10,575 nt of DNA from Stenotrophomonas sp. (GTDB lineage: Bacteria > Pseudomonadota > Gammaproteobacteria > Xanthomonadales > Xanthomonadaceae), in assembly GCA_003248565.1 (NCBI GenBank), contig QFOV01000107.1, forward strand, positions 1-10,575, in the 5' to 3' direction. The notes beneath the pieces were generated by a model. That model was not told the origin of the DNA. It ran no database searches and saw nothing but the letters and a program-made list of their open reading frames with translations. Each line of letters begins with the position of its first letter. Positions within the stretch are counted from its first letter, which is position 1. Shown piece after piece: positions 1 to 5,484 of the stretch. Position numbers and translations under genes: made by a program.

Positions 1-753
1 TTCGAGCGTGACCTGGGCAATGTGCAGCGCGCGGTGACGGATCTGAAGGTCACTTACCCGGTCGCCATCGACAATGACTTCGCGATCTGGCGCGGATTCA
101 ACAACAGGTACTGGCCGGCGCATTACTTCATCGACGCGCAGGGACGGATCCGCGCCCATCATTTCGGCGAGGGCAACTATGCGCAGTCCGAACAGATCAT
201 CCGTCAGCTGCTGCGCGAGGCCGGCAACAGCTTGCCGGGTGACACGGCACCGGCGATGCGCATGGCAAGCAACGGCGTCGAACGGCAGGCGGACATGAGC
301 AGTTTGAAGTCGCCGGAAACCTACATCGGCCATGGCCGCGCCGAGCACTTCGCCTCGCCGGGTGGCATGCACGCCGGGCAGGTCGCCGCGTACGCCGTGC
401 CGATGCAGCTGCAGCTCAATCACTGGGCGCTGGGCGGGCAGTGGCGCATTGGCGAGGAAGATGCGCAGCTGGAACAGGCGGGAGGGCGTATTGCGTTCCG
501 CTTCCATGCGCGTGACCTGCATCTGGTGCTGGCGCCGCAGGACCCGGCGCGGCCGGTGCGCTTCCGCGTGCGTATTGATGGTCAGGCACCGGACGCCGCG
601 GCTGGCAGCGACGTATCCGCGCAGGGCGAGGGCATGGTGGACCAGAACCGCCTGTACCAATTGATCCGCCAGAACGGCGACGTGCGCGAACGCACATTCG
701 AAATCGAGTTCCTCGATCCGGGCGTGCGCGCCTATGCCTTCACTTTCGGTTGA
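1..753 (+). CDS. dipZ: DipZ-type thiol-disulfide reductase, C-terminal part (5' end outside window)
   Basis: The reading frame is open from base 1 and ends at TGA 751-753, so the true start lies before the window; a GTG at 22 is internal. The first ~75 residues are the last part of a TlpA/peroxiredoxin-like thioredoxin fold: WRGF, then the cis-proline loop YWPAHYF, then IDAQGRIR and a terminal helix (QIIRQLLREAG). The remaining ~165 residues start near ETYIGHGRAE, contain NHWALGG and end in AYAFTFG; this matches the carbohydrate-binding-module-like domain at the C terminus of DipZ proteins. In the family, an N-terminal CcdA/DsbD-like membrane domain passes electrons across the inner membrane to the periplasmic thioredoxin domain. 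That membrane domain and the CXXC motif are not visible here. The next gene, exported msrA, begins 16 bp downstream, suggesting co-transcription and supply of reductant to it. A stand-alone redoxin with the same C-terminal domain is the alternative. Confidence 0.8.
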   Translation, partial: FERDLGNVQRAVTDLKVTYPVAIDNDFAIWRGFNNRYWPAHYFIDAQGRIRAHHFGEGNYAQSEQIIRQLLREAGNSLPGDTAPAMRMASNGVERQADMSSLKSPETYIGHGRAEHFASPGGMHAGQVAAYAVPMQLQLNHWALGGQWRIGEEDAQLEQAGGRIAFRFHARDLHLVLAPQDPARPVRFRVRIDGQAPDAAAGSDVSAQGEGMVDQNRLYQLIRQNGDVRERTFEIEFLDPGVRAYAFTFG

Positions 754-769
754 ATGGAGGAGACACGTG

Positions 770-1513
770 ATGAGAATCGCCACGGACAAACTGGTCGCCG
801 GAGGCATCGCGGCGATGGTTGCAGGATTGCTGCTGGTTGCGGTGTTCAGCATGGATCGTTCGGTGCAGGCCGCGCCGGTAGCGCCGGTGTCGATCAGGCT
901 GCCAGCACCGACTGGTGCAGCTGACCTGCAGCAAGCCGGCGTCAAACAGGCAAAGGTCGTGTTTGCCGGCGGCTGCTTCTGGGGCGTGCAGGGCGTGTTC
1001 CAGCACATCACCGGCGTGGACAACGCGGTTTCCGGCTACATCGGTGGCAGCGCTGCCGATGCCACGTACGCGCGGGTGAGCAGTGGCGGCAGTGGTCATG
1101 CCGAGGCCGTGCAGGTCAGCTACGACCCTTCGCAGGTCAGCTACGGGCAGCTGCTGCAGGTGTTCTTCTCGGTGGTGCACGATCCGACCCAGCTCAACCG
1201 GCAGGGGCCGGACCATGGCAGCCAGTACCGTTCGGCCATCTATGCCGATGATGCCGCGCAACGTGATGCGGCGCGCGCCTATATCGCGCAACTGCAGCGC
1301 AGCAAGCTGTTCGCTGCGCCACTGGTCACTCAGGTCGATGGTGGCAAGGTGTTTCATGCGGCCGAGGGTTATCACCAGAATTACCTGACCCTGCATCCGG
1401 AGGCGGCCTACATCCGCATCAATGATCTGCCGAAGGTCGCCGCGTTGAAGCAGCAGTATCCGGCGCTGTACCGCGAACGGCCGCGGCTGGTGATGCGCTT
1501 GTCGGCGCGATAG
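770..1513 (+). CDS. msrA: Exported peptide methionine sulfoxide reductase A (single-cysteine)
   Basis: MsrA reduces S-methionine sulfoxide in proteins back to methionine. The signature GCFWG is at residues 68-72 with catalytic Cys69. Glu112 (GHAEAV), Asp148 and Tyr153 (DHGSQYRSAIY) match the substrate-binding acidic and tyrosine residues known from E. coli MsrA, and EGYHQNY follows. Residues ~8-28 form a hydrophobic segment, with a plausible signal peptidase I site after Ala34 (VQA-A), so the enzyme should act in the periplasm. Cys69 is the only cysteine in the 247 residues; the C-terminal resolving cysteines of E. coli MsrA are absent, so the sulfenic acid must be reduced by an outside thiol. 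ATG 770 was chosen because GGAGG at 756-760 lies 9 nt upstream; an in-frame GTG at 767 is also possible. It lies 16 bp after the DipZ-like gene, its likely electron donor. A hairpin follows at 1539-1566. Confidence 0.92.
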   Translation: MRIATDKLVAGGIAAMVAGLLLVAVFSMDRSVQAAPVAPVSIRLPAPTGAADLQQAGVKQAKVVFAGGCFWGVQGVFQHITGVDNAVSGYIGGSAADATYARVSSGGSGHAEAVQVSYDPSQVSYGQLLQVFFSVVHDPTQLNRQGPDHGSQYRSAIYADDAAQRDAARAYIAQLQRSKLFAAPLVTQVDGGKVFHAAEGYHQNYLTLHPEAAYIRINDLPKVAALKQQYPALYRERPRLVMRLSAR

Positions 1514-1538
1514 CAGCGAGGGAAGCCACAAACGCAAT

Positions 1539-1566
1539 GGGCCGCCGGTCATGCAACCGGCGGCCC
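1539..1566. terminator. Hairpin terminator between convergent msrA and GST genes
   Basis: A perfect 11-bp inverted repeat (GGGCCGCCGGT at 1539-1549, ACCGGCGGCCC at 1556-1566) encloses a 6-nt loop. It lies 25 bp after the msrA stop and 27 bp beyond the GST stop on the other strand, so it could serve both transcripts. Flanking T-tracts are weak on both sides (GTGTATGTT on plus, ATTGCGTTTGTGG on minus), so termination may not be purely intrinsic. Confidence 0.7.
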
Positions 1567-1593
1567 GTGTATGTTCAGCGCTTATGCCTTGGA

Positions 1594-2211
1594 TCAGCTC
1601 AGGCCTTCAGCCTTCAGCGCGGCCTGCACGGCCGGATCGGCCAGCATGCGCTGCTCGAAGCGGTCCAGTGCGTCCATGCCGGTCAGGTCGAGCTTCAGGC
1701 CACGTGCCCAGCGCAGGGTCACGTAGGTGTAGGCATCGGCGATCGAGGCGCGTGGGGTGCCGCCCAGCCAGTCGACCTCGGCCAGGCGATCATTGATGCG
1801 CTGGTACAGGGCCGTCAGCTTCTGGCGCGAGTTTTCCTGGGTACGGGCGATGACCGCCTCGTCTTCCAGGTACTTGGTCGAGCCGAAGATCGGGTAGTAG
1901 GTCGGGTGCAGGTCGGCGTTGACGAAGGACAGCCAGCGGTTGACCTCGGCGCGCGTACGCGGGTCGCTGCCGCCTTCCAGGCCGGCAGCCGGGGCCTTGT
2001 CACAGATGTAGTGCAGGATGGCCGCGTTCTGGGTCAGGATCCAGCCGCCGTCTTCGAGCATCGGCACGGCGCCGGCCGGATTCATCTTCAGGTATTCGGG
2101 CGACTTCATCGTGGCGTAGTCCACGATCTGCAGCTCGAACGGCAGGCCCGACCAGAGCAGTGCGATATGGTCGGCCAGCGAACAGGCGCCGGGCTTGGTA
2201 TAGAGCTTCAT
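1594..2211 (-). CDS. Glutathione S-transferase, beta class (GstA-like)
   Basis: A cytosolic GST that would conjugate glutathione to electrophiles or hold it in a mixed disulfide. The 205-residue product opens with MKLYTKPGACSLA, closely matching E. coli GstA, and keeps the beta-class Cys10. The thioredoxin-like domain continues with the cis-proline of AGAVP (Pro50) and LTQNAAILHYI around 59-69, where Gln61 replaces the glutamate usual in GstA. The helical domain has His102 (ADLHPTYYPIFG), equivalent to beta-class His106, and the N-capping motif region IADAYTY. The start is ATG 2209-2211 rather than the in-frame TTG just upstream, because GAGG lies 8 nt before that TTG-ATG region on the minus strand. 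A putative -10 (GATAAT, 2244-2249) and a large inverted repeat lie upstream. No obvious partner gene; monocistronic expression is likely. Confidence 0.9.
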   Translation of the reverse strand: MKLYTKPGACSLADHIALLWSGLPFELQIVDYATMKSPEYLKMNPAGAVPMLEDGGWILTQNAAILHYICDKAPAAGLEGGSDPRTRAEVNRWLSFVNADLHPTYYPIFGSTKYLEDEAVIARTQENSRQKLTALYQRINDRLAEVDWLGGTPRASIADAYTYVTLRWARGLKLDLTGMDALDRFEQRMLADPAVQAALKAEGLS

Positions 2212-2243
2212 CAAGGCTACCTCGGGAGTTGAAAGACCCGGGC

Positions 2244-2249
2244 ATTATC
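2244..2249 (-). promoter_or_regulatory. Putative -10 element for the GST gene
   Basis: On the minus strand GATAAT matches five of six positions of the sigma-70 -10 consensus and lies about 33 bp before the GST start. No good -35 hexamer is seen 16-18 bp upstream; that space is taken by one arm of the 2258-2304 inverted repeat, which may therefore bind a regulator. Confidence 0.4.
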
Positions 2250-2257
2250 GCCACAAG

Positions 2258-2304
2258 CGCGTAACGCAGTGTGTCCATGAATGGCACAGACAGTGCGTTA
2301 CGCG
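2258..2304. repeat. 47-bp imperfect palindrome between the cell wall hydrolase and GST genes
   Basis: Perfect 11-bp outer arms, CGCGTAACGCA at 2258-2268 and TGCGTTACGCG at 2294-2304, are separated by 25 bp. Read as minus-strand RNA, the interior can also pair (GUGCCA with UGGaCAC around a UUCA loop), giving one long interrupted stem-loop. It lies just after the hydrolase stop codon and just upstream of the putative GST -10. It may be a terminator for the hydrolase, an operator for GST, or a dispersed intergenic repeat. No U-tract follows on the minus strand, which weakens the terminator reading. Confidence 0.65.
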
Positions 2305-2314
2305 TTCAGCTGGC

Positions 2315-2773
2315 TCAGGAAGCGCGCGGCTTCAGTGACTGCACCTTGTAGAAGGTGTGCCCGCCGATGGTGGCCACCTGGTAGGCATTGCGCCAGCTCG
2401 GACTGGCGATGGCGTGGGCGGCGAAATGGCTGGCGCCGGGCACGATCTCCTTGCGCTGGCCATTGGGCAGGGCCCAGTTGCGCTCGGCGGCAAAGGCCAC
2501 GTCCACGGCTTCAGCCCAGGCATCGTTGTTGCGCAGCTGGGTGCCGGGGGCGACCAGGGTCGGGGCGAACTGCTTGCGCGCGGTCACCACCTGGCACATC
2601 GAGTCACCCCACAGACCGCTGTCCAGCCGCCGCAGGGCGACTTCGGCCACGGCCTGCTGGCCGCGGAGGGTCTGGTCGCGGGCTTCCAGATAGACGGTGG
2701 TGCTCAAGCACAACGAATCGGCTGCTGGCTGCGGCAACATCTGCGACAACCAAAGAATCCAAGCCAGTTTCAT
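2315..2773 (-). CDS. Exported cell wall hydrolase, SleB/CwlJ-type (Hydrolase_2 family)
   Basis: A 152-residue protein of the family named after the Bacillus spore cortex-lytic enzymes SleB and CwlJ; members cleave peptidoglycan glycan strands, and in non-spore-formers the role is presumably wall remodelling. Seen in sequence: a short hydrophobic N terminus (residues 1-18, probable signal peptide), the family opening CLSTTVYLEAR with the expected catalytic Glu30, then GQQAVAEVALRR, then MCQVVTARKQF with Cys60 (Cys22 and Cys60 could form a periplasmic disulfide), and the closing GASHFAAH...W...IGGHTFYK. The histidine pair usual in GATHYH is GASHFAAH here. The start ATG 2771-2773 has AAGGAG 4 nt upstream. 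The protein consists of little more than the catalytic domain, with no added peptidoglycan-binding module. Its upstream region is the long structured gap 2774-3293, so its promoter should lie there. Confidence 0.8.
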   Translation of the reverse strand: MKLAWILWLSQMLPQPAADSLCLSTTVYLEARDQTLRGQQAVAEVALRRLDSGLWGDSMCQVVTARKQFAPTLVAPGTQLRNNDAWAEAVDVAFAAERNWALPNGQRKEIVPGASHFAAHAIASPSWRNAYQVATIGGHTFYKVQSLKPRAS

Positions 2774-3113
2774 AAATCTCCTTGCTCCGTATGGGCCGCA
2801 GCCTGCCTGCCCCCAATCGGGAACCGGACAGCAACGACTTGGCGTTATGGGGAGGCGGCCGTGGCATCGGGGCCGCCCCGTGGGCAGCCCTCAATCAGAT
2901 TGGGGAGGGCTGCGCCTGCTCACCGGAACTGGTGGGTGAGCGGAAGTTGGCGCAAGGTAGGGGGGGAATCCAAAACTCATCCTGAACGGTGTTTGTTGAC
3001 ATTCAGGTTTGTTGCAGGGGTTGTTTTTGCCTCGGGTACGCGCATTCAGGTTTTTGCGGGCACAGCGGCGGGGTGATTCAGGGTCACGTCGGTCCGCTGC
3101 TCAACGCCGAAAT

Positions 3114-3135
3114 AAGTGCGATTCGCATCGCACTT
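3114..3135 (-). terminator. Hairpin, possible fadH terminator
   Basis: A perfect 9-bp stem (AAGTGCGAT and ATCGCACTT) closes a 4-nt loop. On the minus strand it is followed by ATTTCGG, a weak T-rich tail, and it lies about 160 bp beyond the fadH stop. It could end the fadH transcript before it reaches the hydrolase gene. On the plus strand a short TTT also follows, so direction is not certain. Confidence 0.4.
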
Positions 3136-3230
3136 TGGGCGGCTTGCTGCATCGAACGCGTCGCCGGGGGGAAGCGCCGCGCTTCCGTGATCGGGTGCGT
3201 TGATATCCATGAGGGCGTTGAGCGAATCGT

Positions 3231-3260
3231 CCCGGGTGCGCTTGCGCTTACCCGGGCTAC
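3231..3260 (-). repeat. REP-like palindromic element with GTAG end
   Basis: Read on the minus strand, GTAG (3260-3257) is followed by the arms CCCGGGT (3256-3250) and ACCCGGG (3237-3231), with an AAGCGCAAGCGC interior. A GTAG tetranucleotide directly before a GC-rich stem is the known layout of REP sequences mobilised by RAYT (TnpA-REP) transposases, and of the SMAG repeats of Stenotrophomonas. The wording is also close to the common enterobacterial REP form. It lies 34 bp beyond the fadH stop codon, the usual REP position, where it may protect the mRNA 3' end. No RAYT gene is present in the window. Confidence 0.65.
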
Positions 3261-3293
3261 GACGGTGCTGTCCAAAATCGGACGGGGGTTGTC

Positions 3294-5324
3294 TCAAAGT
3301 GCCGCGGCGAGACGACTGCCCTGATCGATTGCCCGCTTGGCGTCGAGTTCTGCAGCGACATCCGCGCCGCCGATGACATGGACGCTGCGGCCGGTGGCCT
3401 GCAGGGCGTCAGCCAGCTCGCGGCGTGGTTCCTGACCGGCGCAGATCACCACGGTGCCGACGTCGAGCAACTGTTCCTGCCCGTCCACGCGGATGCGCAG
3501 TCCGCTGTCGTCCACACCCAGGTACTCGACGCCGCCGAGCATCTTCACGCCCTTGGCCTTGAGCGTGGCGCGGTGGATCCAGCCGGTGGTCTTGCCGAGC
3601 TTGGCGCCGGGCTTGCCGGGGCTGCGTTGCAGCAGCCAGGCCTTGCGGGCTGGCGCTTCGGGTTGCGGCCTGGCCAGCGCGCCCCGGCTTTCGAAACTGG
3701 CGTCCACGCCCCATTCGGCCATCCAGCGGGCCGGGTCCAAGGCCGGTGACGGGCCTTCATGCACGAGGAACTCACCGACGTCGAAACCGATGCCACCGGC
3801 GCCGATGATGGCCACCTTGTCGGCGGCCTTGACCCGGCCCAGCAGCACATCCAGATAGCTGACCACCATTGGATGGTCGGCACCCGGGAAGTCGACCTTG
3901 CGCGGGCTGATGCCGGTGGCGACCACCACTTCGTCAAAGTCACTGAGTGCCTCGGCATCGGCGCGGGTGTTCAAGCGCACATCGACCCCGGTTTCGGCCA
4001 GCTGATGGCGGAAGTAGCGCAGGGTCTCGTGGAACTCCTCCTTGCCGGGGATGCGCTTGGCCACGTTGAACTGGCCGCCGATCTCGTCGGCTGCATCAAA
4101 CAGGGTCACCTTGTGCCCGCGGCTGGCGGCGACGGTGGCGCAGGCCAGGCCGGCCGGACCGGCGCCGACCACGGCAACGCGCTTGGGTGCGCTGGTCGGC
4201 AGGTAGGCCAGCTCGTTTTCGTGCGCTGCACGCGGGTTGACCAGGCAGCTGGCGCGCTTCTGCTGGAACACATGGTCCAGGCAGGCCTGGTTGCAGGCGA
4301 TGCAAGTATTGATGGCCTCGGGCTTGCCGGCCTTGGCCTTGGCCGGCCATTGCGGGTCAGCCAATAGCGGCCGCGCCAGCGACACCATGTCGGCACCACC
4401 GCCGGCGAGGATGCCTTCTGCCACGTCCGGCATGTTGATGCGGTTGGTGGCGATCAGTGGAATGCCGACATGCGGCTTGAGCTTGGCGGTGACACCCGCA
4501 AACGCCGCGCGCGGGACCGAGGTAGCAATGGTCGGGATGCGCGCCTCGTGCCAGCCGATGCCGGAGTTGAGCAGGGTCGCACCGGCCGCTTCGATGGCCT
4601 TGGCCTGCTGCACGATCTCCTGCCAGTTGCTGCCGTCCTCGACAAGGTCCACCAGCGACAGCCGGTAGATGATGATGAAGTCCGGGCCACAGGCCTCGCG
4701 GATGCGGCGCACGATCTCCACCGCAAAGCGCATGCGCCTCGCCGGGTCGCCGCCCCAGGCGTCGGTGCGGCCATTGGTGCGCGGGGCGATGAACTCGTTG
4801 ATCAGGTAGCCTTCCGAGCCCATCACCTCAACGCCGTCATAACCGGCATCGCGTGCGTATTTGGCGGCGCGGGCGTAGTCGGCGATATGCCGCTCAACGC
4901 CGCCGGCCGACAGCGCGCGCGGGGTGAACGGGTTGATCGGCGCCTTGCGCTTGGACGGGGCCACCTGCAAGGGGTGATAACCGTAGCGGCCGGCATGCAG
5001 CAGCTGCAGGCAGATCTTGGCACCGTGGCCGTGGACTGCCGCGGTTACCTGGCGATGGCGGCTGACTTCCCAGGGCCAGGACAGCTTGCTGCCGAACGGC
5101 GTCAGCCAGCCAACCACGTTGGGCGCGAAGCCACCGGTGATCAGCAACGCCGCGCCGCCGGCCGCGCGCTCGCCAAAGTAGGCGGCCAGCTTCGGGAAGT
5201 CGCGGGCGTGATCCTCCAGCCCGGTATGCATCGAGCCCATCAGGATGCGATTGCGCAGCTGGGTGAAGCCCAGCTCCAGCGGGGCGAACAGATGCGGATA
5301 GGCGGTGTCGTTGGCTGGCGTCAT
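3294..5324 (-). CDS. fadH: 2,4-dienoyl-CoA reductase (NADPH), FMN/FAD/4Fe-4S enzyme
   Basis: FadH reduces 2,4-dienoyl-CoA esters formed during beta-oxidation of unsaturated fatty acids. The 676-residue product matches E. coli FadH along its whole length (672 residues by recollection). An Old Yellow Enzyme-type TIM barrel covers about residues 10-335, with GSMHTGLE near the N terminus, the expected Tyr173 (GSEGYLINEF) and His259 (GIGWHEARIPTIAT), equivalents of E. coli Tyr166 and His252. The 4Fe-4S ligands are Cys341, 344, 348 and 360 (CIACNQACLD...C). An FAD-binding GAGPAG is at 387-392, followed by GGQFN, and an NADPH-binding GAGGIG at 508-513; KTTGWIHR and ICAGQEPRR are also conserved. The start ATG 5322-5324 agrees with the family N terminus (YPHLFAPLELGF), although the ribosome binding site is weak. 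It is divergent from the sulfatase-fold gene. A REP-like element follows its stop codon. Confidence 0.97.
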   Translation of the reverse strand: MTPANDTAYPHLFAPLELGFTQLRNRILMGSMHTGLEDHARDFPKLAAYFGERAAGGAALLITGGFAPNVVGWLTPFGSKLSWPWEVSRHRQVTAAVHGHGAKICLQLLHAGRYGYHPLQVAPSKRKAPINPFTPRALSAGGVERHIADYARAAKYARDAGYDGVEVMGSEGYLINEFIAPRTNGRTDAWGGDPARRMRFAVEIVRRIREACGPDFIIIYRLSLVDLVEDGSNWQEIVQQAKAIEAAGATLLNSGIGWHEARIPTIATSVPRAAFAGVTAKLKPHVGIPLIATNRINMPDVAEGILAGGGADMVSLARPLLADPQWPAKAKAGKPEAINTCIACNQACLDHVFQQKRASCLVNPRAAHENELAYLPTSAPKRVAVVGAGPAGLACATVAASRGHKVTLFDAADEIGGQFNVAKRIPGKEEFHETLRYFRHQLAETGVDVRLNTRADAEALSDFDEVVVATGISPRKVDFPGADHPMVVSYLDVLLGRVKAADKVAIIGAGGIGFDVGEFLVHEGPSPALDPARWMAEWGVDASFESRGALARPQPEAPARKAWLLQRSPGKPGAKLGKTTGWIHRATLKAKGVKMLGGVEYLGVDDSGLRIRVDGQEQLLDVGTVVICAGQEPRRELADALQATGRSVHVIGGADVAAELDAKRAIDQGSRLAAAL

Positions 5325-5329
5325 GCTGG

Positions 5330-5343
5330 ATACGCTTGCGTAT
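5330..5343. promoter_or_regulatory. 14-bp perfect palindrome just upstream of fadH
   Basis: ATACGC at 5330-5335 and GCGTAT at 5338-5343 are separated by TT. The site ends 5 bp before the fadH start and lies close to the predicted transcription start. It could be a repressor operator or an RNA hairpin next to the ribosome binding region. It does not resemble the FadR or PsrA operators I know. Confidence 0.4.
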
Positions 5344-5353
5344 GGAATGGCCC

Positions 5354-5382
5354 ATTCTGACTGGCAATCGGTCTGGCCTCAA
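5354..5382 (-). promoter_or_regulatory. Putative sigma-70 promoter for fadH
   Basis: On the minus strand TTGAGG (5382-5377) and CAGAAT (5359-5354) are 17 bp apart, each matching four of six consensus positions. The implied transcript start, around 5347, gives a leader of about 20-25 nt that would include the 5330-5343 palindrome. Prediction by eye only. Confidence 0.35.
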
Positions 5383-5435
5383 TCCTTGATCCGGCTGATC
5401 GGCGGCGACCTATCCCAAAAGAGTTACAGCCTCAT

Positions 5436-5441
5436 TACAAT
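5436..5441 (+). promoter_or_regulatory. Putative -10 element for the sulfatase-fold gene
   Basis: TACAAT, preceded by T, matches five of six -10 positions and lies 44 bp before the chosen start at 5485. No good -35 was found. If this is the promoter, the in-frame ATG at 5440, which overlaps the element, cannot be the start codon. Confidence 0.35.
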
Positions 5442-5484
5442 GCGCCGCCCCGCCCAGCAACGGACTGACTGTCGTGGACGCTCC

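Larger units (their letters stand above)
2774..3293. other. 520-bp gene-poor, hairpin-rich intergenic region
   Basis: This gap lies between two minus-strand genes. Short open frames exist on both strands, but none has a recognisable family, convincing ribosome binding site or coherent composition. Inverted repeats seen: GGCGGCC 2854-2860 with GGCCGCC 2871-2877; GCAGCCCTC 2884-2892 with GAGGGCTGC 2905-2913; GCTCACC 2918-2924 with GGTGAGC 2935-2941; AAGTGCGAT 3114-3122 with ATCGCACTT 3127-3135; GGAAGCG 3170-3176 with CGCTTCC 3180-3186; and a REP-like element at 3231-3260. ATTCAGG occurs three times between 3001 and 3082. The hydrolase promoter should be here but I cannot place it. Confidence 0.6.

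Noticed and set aside
740..1552. 270-codon open frame on the minus strand opposite msrA
   Set aside because: Shadow of a high-GC gene: the plus strand encodes a full MsrA with all motifs, while this frame shows no recognisable domain and crosses the hairpin at 1539-1566.
2281..2775. 164-codon plus-strand frame opposite the cell wall hydrolase gene
   Set aside because: It is an Arg/Ala-rich antisense shadow; the minus strand carries the conserved Hydrolase_2 motifs with a signal peptide and Shine-Dalgarno.
2996..3024. TTGACA at 2996-3001 as a plus-strand promoter
   Set aside because: A perfect -35 hexamer, but no acceptable -10 at 16-18 bp and no plus-strand gene downstream.
2989..3324. 111-codon plus-strand frame in the 2774-3293 gap
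   Set aside because: It runs through several inverted repeats and the REP-like element into the 3' end of fadH, and has no family resemblance or ribosome binding site.
4470..5360. 296-codon open frame on the plus strand opposite fadH
   Set aside because: It is antisense to strongly conserved FadH coding sequence, and its composition and lack of motifs fit a codon-bias artefact.
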